Both the position numbers and the translations under genes were made by a program. Shown here piece after piece: positions 50,049 to 59,539 of a stretch of 64,000 nt of DNA; the first letter of the stretch is position 1; every line of letters starts with the position of its first letter. The DNA is from Paenibacillus sp. Soil766 (lineage in GTDB: Bacteria; Bacillota; Bacilli; Paenibacillales; NBRC-103111), in assembly GCF_001428105.1 (NCBI RefSeq), contig NZ_LMSJ01000058.1:300913-364912 (forward strand), written 5' to 3'. The notes beneath the pieces are model-generated. The model ran no database searches and was not told the origin of the DNA. It worked only from the letters and a program-made list of their open reading frames with translations.

Positions 50049-50407
50049 CACACAGCGCTCCAATCCTAAGGTCTTACTTACTATCTTCTCCTATTGTATG
50101 AAAGGGGACATATAAAAGACAAGTCTTTAAATTGACTATTTACAAAGGGAAAATTGCCTCTGCATCTGCAAACGCTAGTTATCTTCGGATGAATGGAACA
50201 TTCCAGAGAGGGTGCTTTAAAAGCCATGTAAGTGGCGATAGATCTTGCAATTTTGAACAGGAGCTTAGAACCCTTCTGGATGAAATGCGTGCAATTGTGC
50301 AAAGGATGCCTACAACAAAGGATCTCTCCAGCAATAAAAGAAATCTCCCCTTGGTAAAATGGAGGTAACACCCAACCATTCTATAAAGGAGAGATTTCTT
50401 TGTCATC
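50049..50407. other. Intergenic region with nested hairpins
   Basis: CCAGAGAGGGT (50203-50213) can pair with ACCCTTCTGG (50270-50279), enclosing a GCCA/TGGC hairpin. At 50343-50402 AGAAATCTCCCCTT and AAGGAGAGATTTCT form a terminator-like stem for the ThuA-like gene on the minus strand. A 78-codon plus-strand frame crosses the region but has no convincing start site. No gene is supported. Confidence 0.5.
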
Positions 50408-51049
50408 TTAGGTTACTGGCAAGCCTGCTGCCCACAAGCCCGCAGAACGGATCCACTTCCCATAGCTTTCAGATTGAAAGGACAGCGGATGATGGCCAGG
50501 CATCAGGTAAACGACCCTGCCCAACCCATATGTGCGCGTCCAAGCTGCTGGCCATTCTTGGCCTTCATGTGTGTACGTCAGAAGGAGCTCGATCGGCGCG
50601 AACGGGTCTAGTTCGAATCGGTAAGGCTCTTCGTCCATCACGAACGGCTCGAGTCCGTTCGTCAACGGATGATCACTCTCCAACTTCGTGAAGGGGAGTG
50701 TCGTGTAAGCCGGATGCCCTGTGAATCGAGCCCCGATCAACTGGCTAAGCTCCGGGCTGCCCTGGATGGAGATGCCATTATGAATGACCAGCAGGCCACC
50801 CCCGCCAGCCACATATTGGAGGAGGCCGGCTGTTTCTTCAACCTCGGGTACTCTCCCCCAAATATCCAAGTAGGAAACGACTAACGGATAGGACTGGAGG
50901 ACGTTCAATTTCAAGTGAGTGGTCCCTTCTACCGCTGTCACTTGAAAAGCCTCCCCAAGGTTGTCGATAATAAGCTCCTGCACCGCTCGCAGCGTATGGT
51001 GAGGCGCATCGTCGTTATTGCCAAGAAGCAAGGTAGGTATACTTGCCAT
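50408..51049 (-). CDS. ThuA-like domain protein
   Basis: The 213-residue protein has the ThuA (glutamine-amidotransferase-like) fold: PTLLLGNNDDAPHHTLRAVQELI, LVVSYLDIWG, GGGGLLVIHNGIS and GARFTGHPAY, and ends with YGLGRVVYLMPGHH. ThuA proteins occur in sugar-use loci and are linked to trehalose or glucoside breakdown; the catalytic role is unclear. AAGGAG before ATG 51049. It follows the dehydrogenase gene by 37 bases. Confidence 0.85.
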   Translation of the reverse strand: MASIPTLLLGNNDDAPHHTLRAVQELIIDNLGEAFQVTAVEGTTHLKLNVLQSYPLVVSYLDIWGRVPEVEETAGLLQYVAGGGGLLVIHNGISIQGSPELSQLIGARFTGHPAYTTLPFTKLESDHPLTNGLEPFVMDEEPYRFELDPFAPIELLLTYTHEGQEWPAAWTRTYGLGRVVYLMPGHHPLSFQSESYGKWIRSAGLWAAGLPVT

Positions 51050-51086
51050 ACGAATCCATCTCCTTTTCACTTCAAGTCGCCATGTC

Positions 51087-51818
51087 TTACCACGGCCATT
51101 GTCCGCCTTGGTAGTCGGTCAGTGCCAACGCCTGATCCGGCCAATCGGGTTCGAGCCGCCGCTCGAGGAGGCCAAGAATGTGCTGAGCGGATTGCTCTGG
51201 CGACAGCTTGGCGGTCGCATCAAGCTCGCCCTTCATGTAGGACTGCACATGCCCGGGATGCACCACCAGCACTTTGCCGCCTTGCGGCGAAATCTGGTTA
51301 TGAACGAGCTGGGATTGCATGTTGAGCGCAGATTTGGACATGCAGTAGGCATACCAAGCTGTTCGCTTACAAGCCCCGACGCTGCCTGCTTCGGACGAGA
51401 TGTTCACAATGATTTTGTCGGTGCTTTTTAAAATAAGATCCATCAGGCCATTCGTCATCCGCAATGCGCCTAGCGTGTTCACGCGGAACACCTGCTCGAT
51501 GTCCTCGAAATCCAACTCATCCTGAATCGTGGAGGTAATGTTACCCAGGATGGCGCCATTATTAATGAGCAGATCTAGCTGCTCCGTTTCAGCAGTCACC
51601 CTAAGTAGGGCTTCCGCTACGCTCTTCGCATCGCTAATGTCGAGTCGAATAGAACGCACCCTCTTACCATATGCTGCTTCCAACTCTTGCAATGCCTGAC
51701 ATTCCTCCGCATACTGCCCTGCCCATACATCATAACCTCGCGCTAACAGTCCTTTGACCAAGGCGAGGCCTAACCCCCGGTCCGTTCCGGTGACCAGAGC
51801 CCAACGATTGTTCTTCAT
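51087..51818 (-). CDS. Short-chain dehydrogenase/reductase
   Basis: The 243-residue enzyme has the NAD(P) loop TGTDRGLGLALV (residues 10-21), NNGAILG, the catalytic Ser in IVNISSEAGS and the Tyr/Lys pair in YAYCMSKSALN. The substrate is unknown. Located between the toroid-like gene and the ThuA-like gene, all in the same direction, it probably acts on a product of the neighbouring carbohydrate locus. Confidence 0.9.
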   Translation of the reverse strand: MKNNRWALVTGTDRGLGLALVKGLLARGYDVWAGQYAEECQALQELEAAYGKRVRSIRLDISDAKSVAEALLRVTAETEQLDLLINNGAILGNITSTIQDELDFEDIEQVFRVNTLGALRMTNGLMDLILKSTDKIIVNISSEAGSVGACKRTAWYAYCMSKSALNMQSQLVHNQISPQGGKVLVVHPGHVQSYMKGELDATAKLSPEQSAQHILGLLERRLEPDWPDQALALTDYQGGQWPW

Positions 51819-51855
51819 AGACGCAGCTCCTTATATTTAATTTTGCGAACCAGTA

Positions 51856-52857
51856 TTAGATAAATGGACGTCGGTCTAAAATCTTCTGCAGAACAATGTT
51901 CGCATTGACCTGTTCAGGCATCACGGACTGGACAAGTGCTAGCGCGCAGACCGTTCCGCATAACGAATGCATATCTTCGATTAGGGCATCTTCTGGCCCT
52001 TCAGCAAGTGCTGTAATACTGCTTAGAAGATGGCTGCCGATCGCTTTGATCATGGCATCCAGTTCGTTTGCCCTATGTTGGGTTTGCTCAGCAGCACTTA
52101 TCAGGGTGTACAAGACATCCAGCTCCACAAAGCCTAAAGCGTCTGCCTTCAGCGGAATCTGTCCGTCATCGTGCATAGCCAAGCACGTATCAATCCACTG
52201 ATTCGGGTATCGCATAGGACGCTTGCGGTAGTTCAGGTTAAACAAATAATGAAAAGAGCTGGCTAAATGATGAAATAGCGGAGCGCCATTATGAATGGAT
52301 CCCTTCCGCCAAAGACCGGTTTCCGGGTCTGCCTCCTGATCGAGCCATGCAAAGTACCACTGCTCCCACTCCTCATCAACCTCACCGGCAAGCACCATCG
52401 CAGCATAAATGCCTGCACCTTTATGAGATTCTCTCCAGGGTTGTTGTGCCCAGTCGAGGCTTTCCATCCAGTCTTGGATACCTTCGCGGCTTAGGACACT
52501 ATGCAGGCCACTTAAAGGATGGCAGGGTTTGCTTTCTAGCAGCTCCAAAGCTGCTACAGCGTACGCCGTCCTGTGGACGGGGTGATGGCTATCTGCGATA
52601 AAAAGCCCGTCATCAGGCTGTTGTAAGCCTTGCAGAGTCTTAACTAAGCCTTCATGCTCACGACTGCCTGATTGTGGCAACTCACCAATCGTGTATAGCA
52701 AAATGACGGCATCTGCAGTTCCATACAAATCTGCTTCGAGAGATTCTGAGATCTTTTGACTACTGTATCCTCCCAAAGAGCTTGTTCGGTGAGCATCAAT
52801 AGAACGACGTACTTTTTTTAGGAATGGTTCGATATTCGTCACGTTGATTTGCCTCAC
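51856..52857 (-). CDS. Helical toroid-like protein, possibly glycan-related
   Basis: The 333-residue protein shows repeated helical pairs with GGYSSQKISESLEADLYGTADAVILLYTIGELP, QPDDGLFIADSHHPVHRTAYAVAALELLE and DPETGLWRKGSIHNGAPLFHHLASSFHYLF. The spacing and GLW/GLF turns resemble the alpha/alpha toroid of glycan lyases or prenyltransferase-type barrels. I cannot assign a family. No signal peptide, so cytoplasmic. First gene of the toroid-SDR-ThuA group, divergent from an AraC regulator. Confidence 0.65.
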   Translation of the reverse strand: MRQINVTNIEPFLKKVRRSIDAHRTSSLGGYSSQKISESLEADLYGTADAVILLYTIGELPQSGSREHEGLVKTLQGLQQPDDGLFIADSHHPVHRTAYAVAALELLESKPCHPLSGLHSVLSREGIQDWMESLDWAQQPWRESHKGAGIYAAMVLAGEVDEEWEQWYFAWLDQEADPETGLWRKGSIHNGAPLFHHLASSFHYLFNLNYRKRPMRYPNQWIDTCLAMHDDGQIPLKADALGFVELDVLYTLISAAEQTQHRANELDAMIKAIGSHLLSSITALAEGPEDALIEDMHSLCGTVCALALVQSVMPEQVNANIVLQKILDRRPFI

Positions 52858-52985
52858 TTTGCAATGAATTTGATATGAATTGAGTTCATTCTAGTCCATA
52901 TCGGAAGTCACTGCTATAATAAAATGGAAGTACTATATAGCATAAAGACATATTTTCTCTCAATACTTGTAGGGGGCAGCAGTCG

Positions 52986-53834
52986 ATGGTTAACCATAAA
53001 ATTGCACAATACTCAATTGAAGCCCAACAAGATATCCAATTCTACTACACGGGCACGGAACAATGCGTCGCTGGTCAGTCTTGGGGACCTGCGATTAAGC
53101 AGAACTACAAAATCTTTTACATTCACAGCGGCAAGGGGATTTATCGTGTCGGCGATGAAACGTATCACTTATCTCAGGGACATGTTTTTCTGATATCTCC
53201 CTATGTCGTTTCTTTATTTCAGGCAGACGAGGAGGAGCCATGGAACTTTTCGTGGGTCGCTTTCGGTGGTGGCATCGTCGAAGACTATTTGCGGCAAGCT
53301 GGCTTTACACCCGACAATCCCGTCATTTCGTGCGATCGGGAGCTGGAAATCAGGCAGTGCTTCAATAAACTATTTGACGCGAACCAGCAGTATTACAGCA
53401 AACCGTTGCAGTTGACTTCGGCATTGTATGCCTTTCTAGCCTTGTTGCTGGAGTCCTCTCAACAAGAGCCCCCATTCTTACAGCAGAAGACCATGAAAGA
53501 CTTGTACGTGGCACAGGCGATCTCTTTTATGAAAAACAACTATGCCCGAACGATCACGATCAAGGAAATGGCGCAAACGCTGGGGCTCAGCCGTAAATAC
53601 ATCACGAGCCTTTTCAAAGCAGCCATCGGCACACCGCCTCAGCACTACTTAAGCGAGATCCGTCTGAGCAAAGCGTGTGAGCTGCTGACGAGCACTTCAC
53701 TTTCGATAAAGGAGATCGCATACTCTGTGGGGTATACAGATCAGCTGCATCTTAGTCGGATGTTCAAGAAGTTGTATGGCATCTCACCCAGCCAATATCG
53801 GGATGGCATCCAAAAGCCAACAAGCCATAAATGA
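52986..53834 (+). CDS. AraC-family regulator
   Basis: The 282-residue regulator has an AraC-type sensor domain (about 20-160; YKIFYIHSGKGIYRVGDETYHLSQGHVF, LISPYVVSLFQADEEEPW) and two helix-turn-helix motifs at about 185-275 (KEMAQTLGLSRKYITSLFKAAIG and VGYTDQLHLSRMFKKLYGISPSQYR). It lies between two groups of catabolic genes on the opposite strand and probably activates them on sensing an oligosaccharide. Start ATG at 52986 after AGGGGGC. Confidence 0.92.
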   Translation: MVNHKIAQYSIEAQQDIQFYYTGTEQCVAGQSWGPAIKQNYKIFYIHSGKGIYRVGDETYHLSQGHVFLISPYVVSLFQADEEEPWNFSWVAFGGGIVEDYLRQAGFTPDNPVISCDRELEIRQCFNKLFDANQQYYSKPLQLTSALYAFLALLLESSQQEPPFLQQKTMKDLYVAQAISFMKNNYARTITIKEMAQTLGLSRKYITSLFKAAIGTPPQHYLSEIRLSKACELLTSTSLSIKEIAYSVGYTDQLHLSRMFKKLYGISPSQYRDGIQKPTSHK

Positions 53835-53835
53835 A

Positions 53836-53877
53836 AAAATCAGTTAACATCCGATTTTGCAGACGTTAACTGATTTT
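53836..53877. terminator. Terminator between AraC gene and lyase gene
   Basis: AAAATCAGTTAAC and GTTAACTGATTTT form a perfect 13-base stem. Confidence 0.8.
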
Positions 53878-53962
53878 GCAAGTACGTCAACACGAGATCT
53901 CAGTGCTAGGACGTAGTTGGTCGGGTTTGTAGGTTTTGGAGGGGATGCGTATCATAATGAGA

Positions 53963-56062
53963 TCATCTCAGCTTCTCAATATACACTCCTTCGTCAAGTA
54001 GCTTAATTGCATAAGTTGTCTGTGATTCCGCATGATTCCACGATATTTGAAGGATATCCTTAGTCAGTTCTACCACTTCCAGTCGACCCTGAAGCCTCTC
54101 TCCCTTGCTGGCATCATAATGCAGCGCTTGCACAAATATCACATGCTTCTCCACAGAAGCCGTTGTTATGAAGGATGTTCGCTGCCCACTCGGTGGGTTG
54201 TCAGGCGTCAATGCGGTATAAATCTTAGTTGGCAGTGAGCACCAGACGTGCTGCTCTAACCTACCTTCATTCATCTGATAATCGAATGCCGTAACATCCT
54301 GCTCCAGCTTCTTTTTCTCCTTGAACCATTGCTGATCTAATCGGCTTAGTTGATCTTCCGACGCGACCCATTGGCTATCTTCGTTATTGCTCAGCAGCTT
54401 TCCGCTAAAATGATTTGTCCAATGAATCACGCGTGGGACGGCGACCGTGACTTCCACGATATCTAAGAGATGATCCTCACCTAAGAGGTTTATTCTCCGA
54501 ATTTGAGCCCCTCGATACACATCGCTGTCCCAAGGATTGAGTTCAGCAGGCAGGATGATGCGATCTTTCATCATATAATCCTCACCAAGCCAGTCTACGG
54601 CTGTTTCCAGCCATACACCCCATAGCTCTTCGTGCATTTGAATGCATTGCCCATCGCGTGGCGGCTGATCCGCCCCGTCGATACTCACCGTGTTATGCGC
54701 ATACGTATGCTTAAACCATCCATAATGAGCAGGAACGCCGTAAGCCGTCGTGCCGGGGTCAATAAGCAGTGGGACGTTGCTGTGCATAACGGACAGCCCT
54801 AGACGATCCATGTGATCGTGTTCGCCACCGAACCGGCTGTGCTTCACGATCACATGCCAACCAGCTTTATTCACTAGCTTGGTTAGCCCGCTTCCAGGCA
54901 TCATGCGCGTGCGCTGCACTTCCTCTCCAAGCGAATCCACCTCTGCGATCGGCATGCTTACATCTTGCCCATACATCAACGCATAGACGGAATCGCGCTT
55001 GGAACGCTGCACATCTATCAACCTAGGATCCGCCTCAGCGATGCCGTATGCCGTCTGTAACAATGAGGCATACCTCGCTTCGCCATAGATGGCAAAGGCA
55101 ATTTCATAATAGGGCGCATAGGTACCGATTTGGTGCCCCAGCCCTGCATCATTGAGCGTCGGCATCATGCCGTTTGGCAAAACCACTTGCAGCGGGAAGT
55201 CGAACATCGCTTTCAACGCAGGCAAGCGCCAGATGTCGTATGAGGTGCCTTCTGCGATCAAGGCATAGTGCAGCAAGGATTGAAAGGCGTAGAAATGATA
55301 CTGCACATTCCCTTCATACCATAAGCCGTCTTCGAAGATCCCGCGCTCAAGTTGATCATGCAAGCCATACTCACCCAGTAAGCCTGCGTCCAAGATTGAC
55401 CGGTCATTCAGCAAAAGCCCAAGCGAAGCAATTGCCGATGTAATCAAAACCGAATGATTATGAATTTGTTGCTCTTTGTGCGCAATGAGAAAATGAGCGC
55501 AGGGCTCAAGCAGCCCTGTCCGAATATGAGCAACCTCATCAGGTGTCAAGTGCGCCTTGATCACATCAAAGCCAAGCGCAAGATCCATGATCCAATGCGA
55601 CTCATCTAACGTCTGCGCGAATAATTTGCCTGGCCCATTGTAGGGAATATCGCCATGAATGGCATAGCTATTATAGTGATCCGCGTAAGCCATAAGATAA
55701 GATTTGACGAACTGCAAGCGTGCAGCGTCAGGCTCAACCGCATAGAACAGCGCGATATGATACACCGCACGTCCGATCGCATTATGGGCTAACGATGTCC
55801 AAGCCCCATCCAGCACGACCCCTTCACACCGCTTGCCGCAAGTCGAACAACGATGCAGAAAAGGCTCGTGCCACTGGAAAGTGAGCCGAGTCCCGTCTTC
55901 ATTGCAATAGTAATAGTGCGTCCATTCGCCCTGCTCATGAGCGCGGATGGCGAAGGTAATCTTCGCCGCTTCGTCCGCATCCTGTCTGAGCTGCGCCATT
56001 GCTTCTTGGAAATCCGTGCTGCCTGCATTTTGCTGTAATCTCTCTACACGTCTACTGTCCAT
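53963..56062 (-). CDS. Heparinase II/III-family polysaccharide lyase
   Basis: The 699-residue protein has an N-terminal helical toroid (about 80-370; HRCSTCGKRCEGVVLDG, IHNHSVLITSAIASLGLLLNDR, WYEGNVQYHFYAFQSLLHYA) and a C-terminal beta-sandwich with the heparinase II/III signature GGEHDHMDRLGLSV, LLIDPGTTAYG and YAHNTVSIDG. The His and Tyr residues in these parts are the usual catalytic set. The CxxC pair may bind zinc. It most resembles PL15/PL17-type oligouronide lyases; the substrate is an acidic oligosaccharide such as oligoalginate or a glycosaminoglycan. No signal peptide, so it acts on imported oligomers. GGAGG before ATG 56062; the frame extends 34 codons further into the permease gene. 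Confidence 0.85.
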   Translation of the reverse strand: MDSRRVERLQQNAGSTDFQEAMAQLRQDADEAAKITFAIRAHEQGEWTHYYYCNEDGTRLTFQWHEPFLHRCSTCGKRCEGVVLDGAWTSLAHNAIGRAVYHIALFYAVEPDAARLQFVKSYLMAYADHYNSYAIHGDIPYNGPGKLFAQTLDESHWIMDLALGFDVIKAHLTPDEVAHIRTGLLEPCAHFLIAHKEQQIHNHSVLITSAIASLGLLLNDRSILDAGLLGEYGLHDQLERGIFEDGLWYEGNVQYHFYAFQSLLHYALIAEGTSYDIWRLPALKAMFDFPLQVVLPNGMMPTLNDAGLGHQIGTYAPYYEIAFAIYGEARYASLLQTAYGIAEADPRLIDVQRSKRDSVYALMYGQDVSMPIAEVDSLGEEVQRTRMMPGSGLTKLVNKAGWHVIVKHSRFGGEHDHMDRLGLSVMHSNVPLLIDPGTTAYGVPAHYGWFKHTYAHNTVSIDGADQPPRDGQCIQMHEELWGVWLETAVDWLGEDYMMKDRIILPAELNPWDSDVYRGAQIRRINLLGEDHLLDIVEVTVAVPRVIHWTNHFSGKLLSNNEDSQWVASEDQLSRLDQQWFKEKKKLEQDVTAFDYQMNEGRLEQHVWCSLPTKIYTALTPDNPPSGQRTSFITTASVEKHVIFVQALHYDASKGERLQGRLEVVELTKDILQISWNHAESQTTYAIKLLDEGVYIEKLR

Positions 56063-56076
56063 GGTCTGAAGTCCTC

Positions 56077-56967
56077 CTAGCCTTTCAATGAACCCGCCGT
56101 CATTTGCATGAACTGACGATTTGCAATCATATAGACAATTAACAGCGGCAGAATCGATAGACAAGCTCCAGCCATCATATAATGCGTTTGTACCGCAGCT
56201 GATGCCCCATACCGCAAGTAAGATAGGCCAACCGTCAACGTTTGCAGCTTCGGATTCGTCATCGTAAACACTAACGGCCGCAAGTATTCATTCCACGCTC
56301 CGCAAAAGGTAAACAGTGCACCTACGCCAAGCCCTGGGCGCATAAGCGGCAAAATAATTCGCCAGAAAATGCCGCCGCTTCCGCAGCCATCGATCCGCGC
56401 CGCCTCATCTAATTCCCGGGAAATACCCTTCAGGAAGCTAAGTAAAATAAAGAAAATATACGCGTGACCACTGACGAGAATGAGGACAACGCCCCATAAA
56501 CTCGTATTCAGGTGCAGCTTGACCATCAGCTCGAACTGCGGTCTAATCACGACTGCACCAATGGAGATAAACATCGTTGACGCTTGAATTCCTACATAGA
56601 TCCCCATGCCTGGGAATTTTATGCGATCAACCACATAAGCTGCCATAGAGGCTACGGTCAGTACGCCGATCGTTGTTGCTCCACTCAGGAACAAGCTATT
56701 CCAAGTAAATCTCGCAAAGTTGGCTTGAACCCAGGCCTCTTTATAATTTTCAAAATGCCAGGAAGATGGAAATATCTTGCCCCCCTTGGTAATCTCCATA
56801 TTGGACATAAAGGAGCCTAAAAAAGTCACAACGACTGGGAAAACGATGAGCAAAGCGGTTATCAGTAAAAATAACCAAAGCAGCGCTCTTCCCCCCCATC
56901 TCCCCGCTGAAAACGAATGCGTTTGTTTCTTTATATGAACAGCAGATACCGCTTCTGTCACTTTCAT
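56077..56967 (-). CDS. Carbohydrate ABC permease, MalG type
   Basis: The 296-residue permease has six membrane helices and the EAA loop DEAARIDGCGSGGIFWRIILP (about 190-210) that contacts the ATPase. The C-terminal membrane end is typical of MalG/UgpE. With the MalF-type gene upstream and the binding lipoprotein it forms a CUT1 importer for oligosaccharides. No ATPase gene is nearby, so a shared MsmK-type ATPase encoded elsewhere is expected. It ends 14 bases before the lyase gene. Confidence 0.93.
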   Translation of the reverse strand: MKVTEAVSAVHIKKQTHSFSAGRWGGRALLWLFLLITALLIVFPVVVTFLGSFMSNMEITKGGKIFPSSWHFENYKEAWVQANFARFTWNSLFLSGATTIGVLTVASMAAYVVDRIKFPGMGIYVGIQASTMFISIGAVVIRPQFELMVKLHLNTSLWGVVLILVSGHAYIFFILLSFLKGISRELDEAARIDGCGSGGIFWRIILPLMRPGLGVGALFTFCGAWNEYLRPLVFTMTNPKLQTLTVGLSYLRYGASAAVQTHYMMAGACLSILPLLIVYMIANRQFMQMTAGSLKG

Positions 56968-56985
56968 GATTTTGGGGTCTCCTTC

Positions 56986-57882
56986 TTATTGAAGTTTATT
57001 TAGGCGATTCGACATCAGATGATAAACGAGTGTGATGATGCCGACAATGACAGCGGTCATGAAACCTACCGCACTGCCGTAGCCGAATTGCTGCTCGGTT
57101 AATGAGTGTGATGGCGTTGGGAAAAAGAGTTTATACACATAAAGATACATGACTTCCGTCTTCCCTACCGGTCCGCCTTCTGTAAGAACCATAATGCTCT
57201 CATACCCTTTGAGGGAATTGATGATCGCGAGCATGATCACGATCTGAAGCACCGGGCCTAGCATTGGAATCGTTAAATACCAGAACTGCTGCCATTTATT
57301 CGCGCCGTCCAAGGATGAGCTTTCGTACACATCATTTGGGATATTTTGAAGACCAGCTAGAAATAACAGCATGTAGTTCCCTACCGCCCCCCAGACTGCT
57401 ATGAGGATCGTTGTCAGCATCGCATTCTTGGGTCCAAGCCAATCGATTCTTTCAGAGATGATATGAAACTTTAATAAATATTGATTAAGAATTCCGTTGT
57501 ATGAGTTGAAAATGACAAAAAATACGACAGCCATAACAGCTGAGCTAATGATGGTAGGCATGAAATAGATCGCCCTTAACCAGTTGCGTCCACGCAGCTT
57601 GGAATTTAATATAACGGCAAGTGCTAAGCATAATGGCAGTGTTATGATGAGCTTTCCACCTGCATAGACGAATGTATTTACGACAGAATGCCAGTACTCC
57701 GTATCCCGGAAGAGTCGACTGAAGTTATCGAATCCAATAAACGTTGGAGCCGCGTAGCCCTTGTACTCATAAAACATGTAGCGAATCGCCCAAGCAATCG
57801 GATAGACGCCCAGCACCATGGTCAGTAGAAAGCTTGGAAACAAAAATAAGTATGAAAACCCGATCTGGCGTGTTCTGTTCAT
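56986..57882 (-). CDS. Carbohydrate ABC permease, MalF type
   Basis: The 298-residue permease has six membrane helices, an N-terminal segment IGFSYLFLFPSFLLTMVLGVYPIAW, and the EAA-like loop NDVYESSSLDGANKWQQFWYLTIP split as usual. Partner of the MalG-type permease, 18 bases downstream. A perfect 12-base hairpin separates it from the binding-protein gene, a common way to make more binding protein than permease. Confidence 0.93.
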   Translation of the reverse strand: MNRTRQIGFSYLFLFPSFLLTMVLGVYPIAWAIRYMFYEYKGYAAPTFIGFDNFSRLFRDTEYWHSVVNTFVYAGGKLIITLPLCLALAVILNSKLRGRNWLRAIYFMPTIISSAVMAVVFFVIFNSYNGILNQYLLKFHIISERIDWLGPKNAMLTTILIAVWGAVGNYMLLFLAGLQNIPNDVYESSSLDGANKWQQFWYLTIPMLGPVLQIVIMLAIINSLKGYESIMVLTEGGPVGKTEVMYLYVYKLFFPTPSHSLTEQQFGYGSAVGFMTAVIVGIITLVYHLMSNRLNKLQ

Positions 57883-57930
57883 CCCATTCCCTCCAATGTA
57901 ACCCCAGAATTATTTATCTCTATGAAGAGC

Positions 57931-57960
57931 GCGAGAGTGGAGTTTCCGCTCCACTCTCGC
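57931..57960 (-). terminator. Intergenic attenuator hairpin after the binding-protein gene
   Basis: GCGAGAGTGGAG at 57931-57942 pairs perfectly with CTCCACTCTCGC at 57949-57960. No long T-run follows, which suits partial termination or mRNA stabilisation. Confidence 0.75.
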
Positions 57961-57982
57961 TTTATTTCTCTTCCATTCGCTT

Positions 57983-59377
57983 TTATTTCATCATTAATTT
58001 CATTGGATCAAAGCTTGCATTTGGCGTTACTTTAACATCGCCTTTCGCAACAGCTTTATCCAGCGCATCGTTATAGCGTTTGTTCAATTCTTGGATAATC
58101 TGATCCAAATTACCGCCACTGATCATATATTTGAAGAATGCATCATTGTATTTCATACCTTCAACCGTAACGGTTGGTTGAAGCGGCCAAGTGCCGTCAT
58201 TTCCGCTTGGCAAGAAGCCATCAATGCCTTTAATCTCAGGCTTTTTCGCTACGGAAGAAATCGCTGGCACCATCGACAAGCCGAAGCCTTTCTCATGATA
58301 CGTTTTCAACACATCGTCGGCATACATGAACTGCATAAATTTCCAAGCTTGATCCGCATTCTTGGTTGTGTTGCTAAGCGCTAACCATTGACCGCCTACG
58401 AACGAAGTTGCCCCTTTAACCGTACCGTCAATGGTTGGAACAGGCGCTGCTGCCCATTCAATCTTAGCTGGGAACTGATTTGCGTATACCCCTGGCTCCG
58501 AGGAATACGAGAGGTACATCCCAATTTTGCCTTCTGCGAATTGCGCGCGAAGGGGATCAATATCGAGCGACTCCATCCCTGGCAATGTGCTGCCGTCATC
58601 GACCATTTGCTTGAAAGATTGAATGACATCTTTAAACCCTGTGAAATCGTACTTTGCTGTTTTGAAATCAAATCCAAACCCACCATAACCGTTAGCTTCC
58701 GCGATCACCCTTGCCGAACGACCAAGTGCACTGTCTGGGCTCTTGAAGTTCAGAGCAAAGCCGTAGGAGCCACTCGCCTTACCAACGGCAGTAATTTTCT
58801 TCGCATCCTCGACCATTTCTTTCAATGTTTTCGGAGGCGCAGCAATACCCGCTTTGGCGAACAAGTCTTTGTTATAAATGAGACGCAGGGTCGAGCCGTA
58901 GTTCGGAAGACTGTACAGCTTGCCGCCAATGCGGTTGAAATCATCAATAATCGGGAATTTCTTCTTCATCGCATCATTCACGTAGGTATCGATTGGTTTG
59001 AGGTATCCTTTGGCTGCAAAAGGCTGGATCGTATTCTCCTTCACGCGGATAATATCCGGCGCTTGTCCCGATGCGAAAGCCAAATCAATCGCTTGGTTGA
59101 AATCCTCGGTTTTGACAACCATTTCGACTTCAATATTTTCGCCATTCGTTTCATTAAATTTCTGCACAACACTCTTAATGTAGTCCATATCGTGACGATC
59201 ATTCGTCCAATAAGCGAGCTTCGTTTTTGCCTTTGAAGGAGCCGCGCTTGCCGGTTGATCGGATGCTTTCGCGGACGCCGCTGGGCTTGCTGCTGTATCG
59301 GTTTTGGTGGAGCTGCAAGCTGCTAAACTTCCTGCAAGTGCTACTGCTAATGTGACCGTCCCTAATTTTCTAATCAT
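57983..59377 (-). CDS. Sugar ABC transporter binding lipoprotein
   Basis: The 464-residue protein has a lipoprotein signal with lipobox SLAAC (Cys21), a Ser/Ala linker, and a family 1 solute-binding domain from about residue 50: TKLAYWTNDRHDMDYIKSVVQKF, PDIIRVKENTIQPFAAKGYLKP, KLYSLPNYGSTLRLIYNKDLF and GGQWLALSNTTKNADQAWKFMQFM. It captures the oligosaccharide for the MalF/MalG-type permeases. GGGAGG lies before ATG 59377; 25 upstream in-frame codons are not needed. Confidence 0.94.
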   Translation of the reverse strand: MIRKLGTVTLAVALAGSLAACSSTKTDTAASPAASAKASDQPASAAPSKAKTKLAYWTNDRHDMDYIKSVVQKFNETNGENIEVEMVVKTEDFNQAIDLAFASGQAPDIIRVKENTIQPFAAKGYLKPIDTYVNDAMKKKFPIIDDFNRIGGKLYSLPNYGSTLRLIYNKDLFAKAGIAAPPKTLKEMVEDAKKITAVGKASGSYGFALNFKSPDSALGRSARVIAEANGYGGFGFDFKTAKYDFTGFKDVIQSFKQMVDDGSTLPGMESLDIDPLRAQFAEGKIGMYLSYSSEPGVYANQFPAKIEWAAAPVPTIDGTVKGATSFVGGQWLALSNTTKNADQAWKFMQFMYADDVLKTYHEKGFGLSMVPAISSVAKKPEIKGIDGFLPSGNDGTWPLQPTVTVEGMKYNDAFFKYMISGGNLDQIIQELNKRYNDALDKAVAKGDVKVTPNASFDPMKLMMK

Positions 59378-59500
59378 GTGAAAGCCTCCCTTAAATCTGT
59401 TGTTTACACTTCTAATATTAAAAGAATTCCTATGTCCTGATAATGAGGTCAACTCTTGAATGAGGGCAGATATTTCTATATATTGCTCTTCCTCCTACCC

Positions 59501-59539
59501 TAAAAAACAGGCAAGCCCTCACGGCTTGGAGGACTTGCC
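59501..59539 (-). terminator. Terminator of the YesM-YesN unit
   Basis: GGCAAGCCCTC at 59510-59520 pairs with GAGGACTTGCC at 59529-59539 with one mismatch; minus-strand T-run follows. It overlaps the final codons of the regulator gene. Confidence 0.8.

Noticed and set aside
50132..50368. 78-codon plus-strand frame
   Set aside because: No ribosome binding site; it crosses predicted hairpins and has no recognisable family.
50340..50402. Possible T-box (GGGTGTTACC on the minus strand) before sdaAB
   Set aside because: It differs from the T-box core, sits inside the loop of a terminator stem, and there is no room for stem I, because the ThuA-like gene ends six bases away.
57931..57960. Hairpin as the end of the ABC operon
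   Set aside because: The permease genes directly follow in the same direction and the hairpin lacks a T-run, so it more likely tunes expression than separates units.
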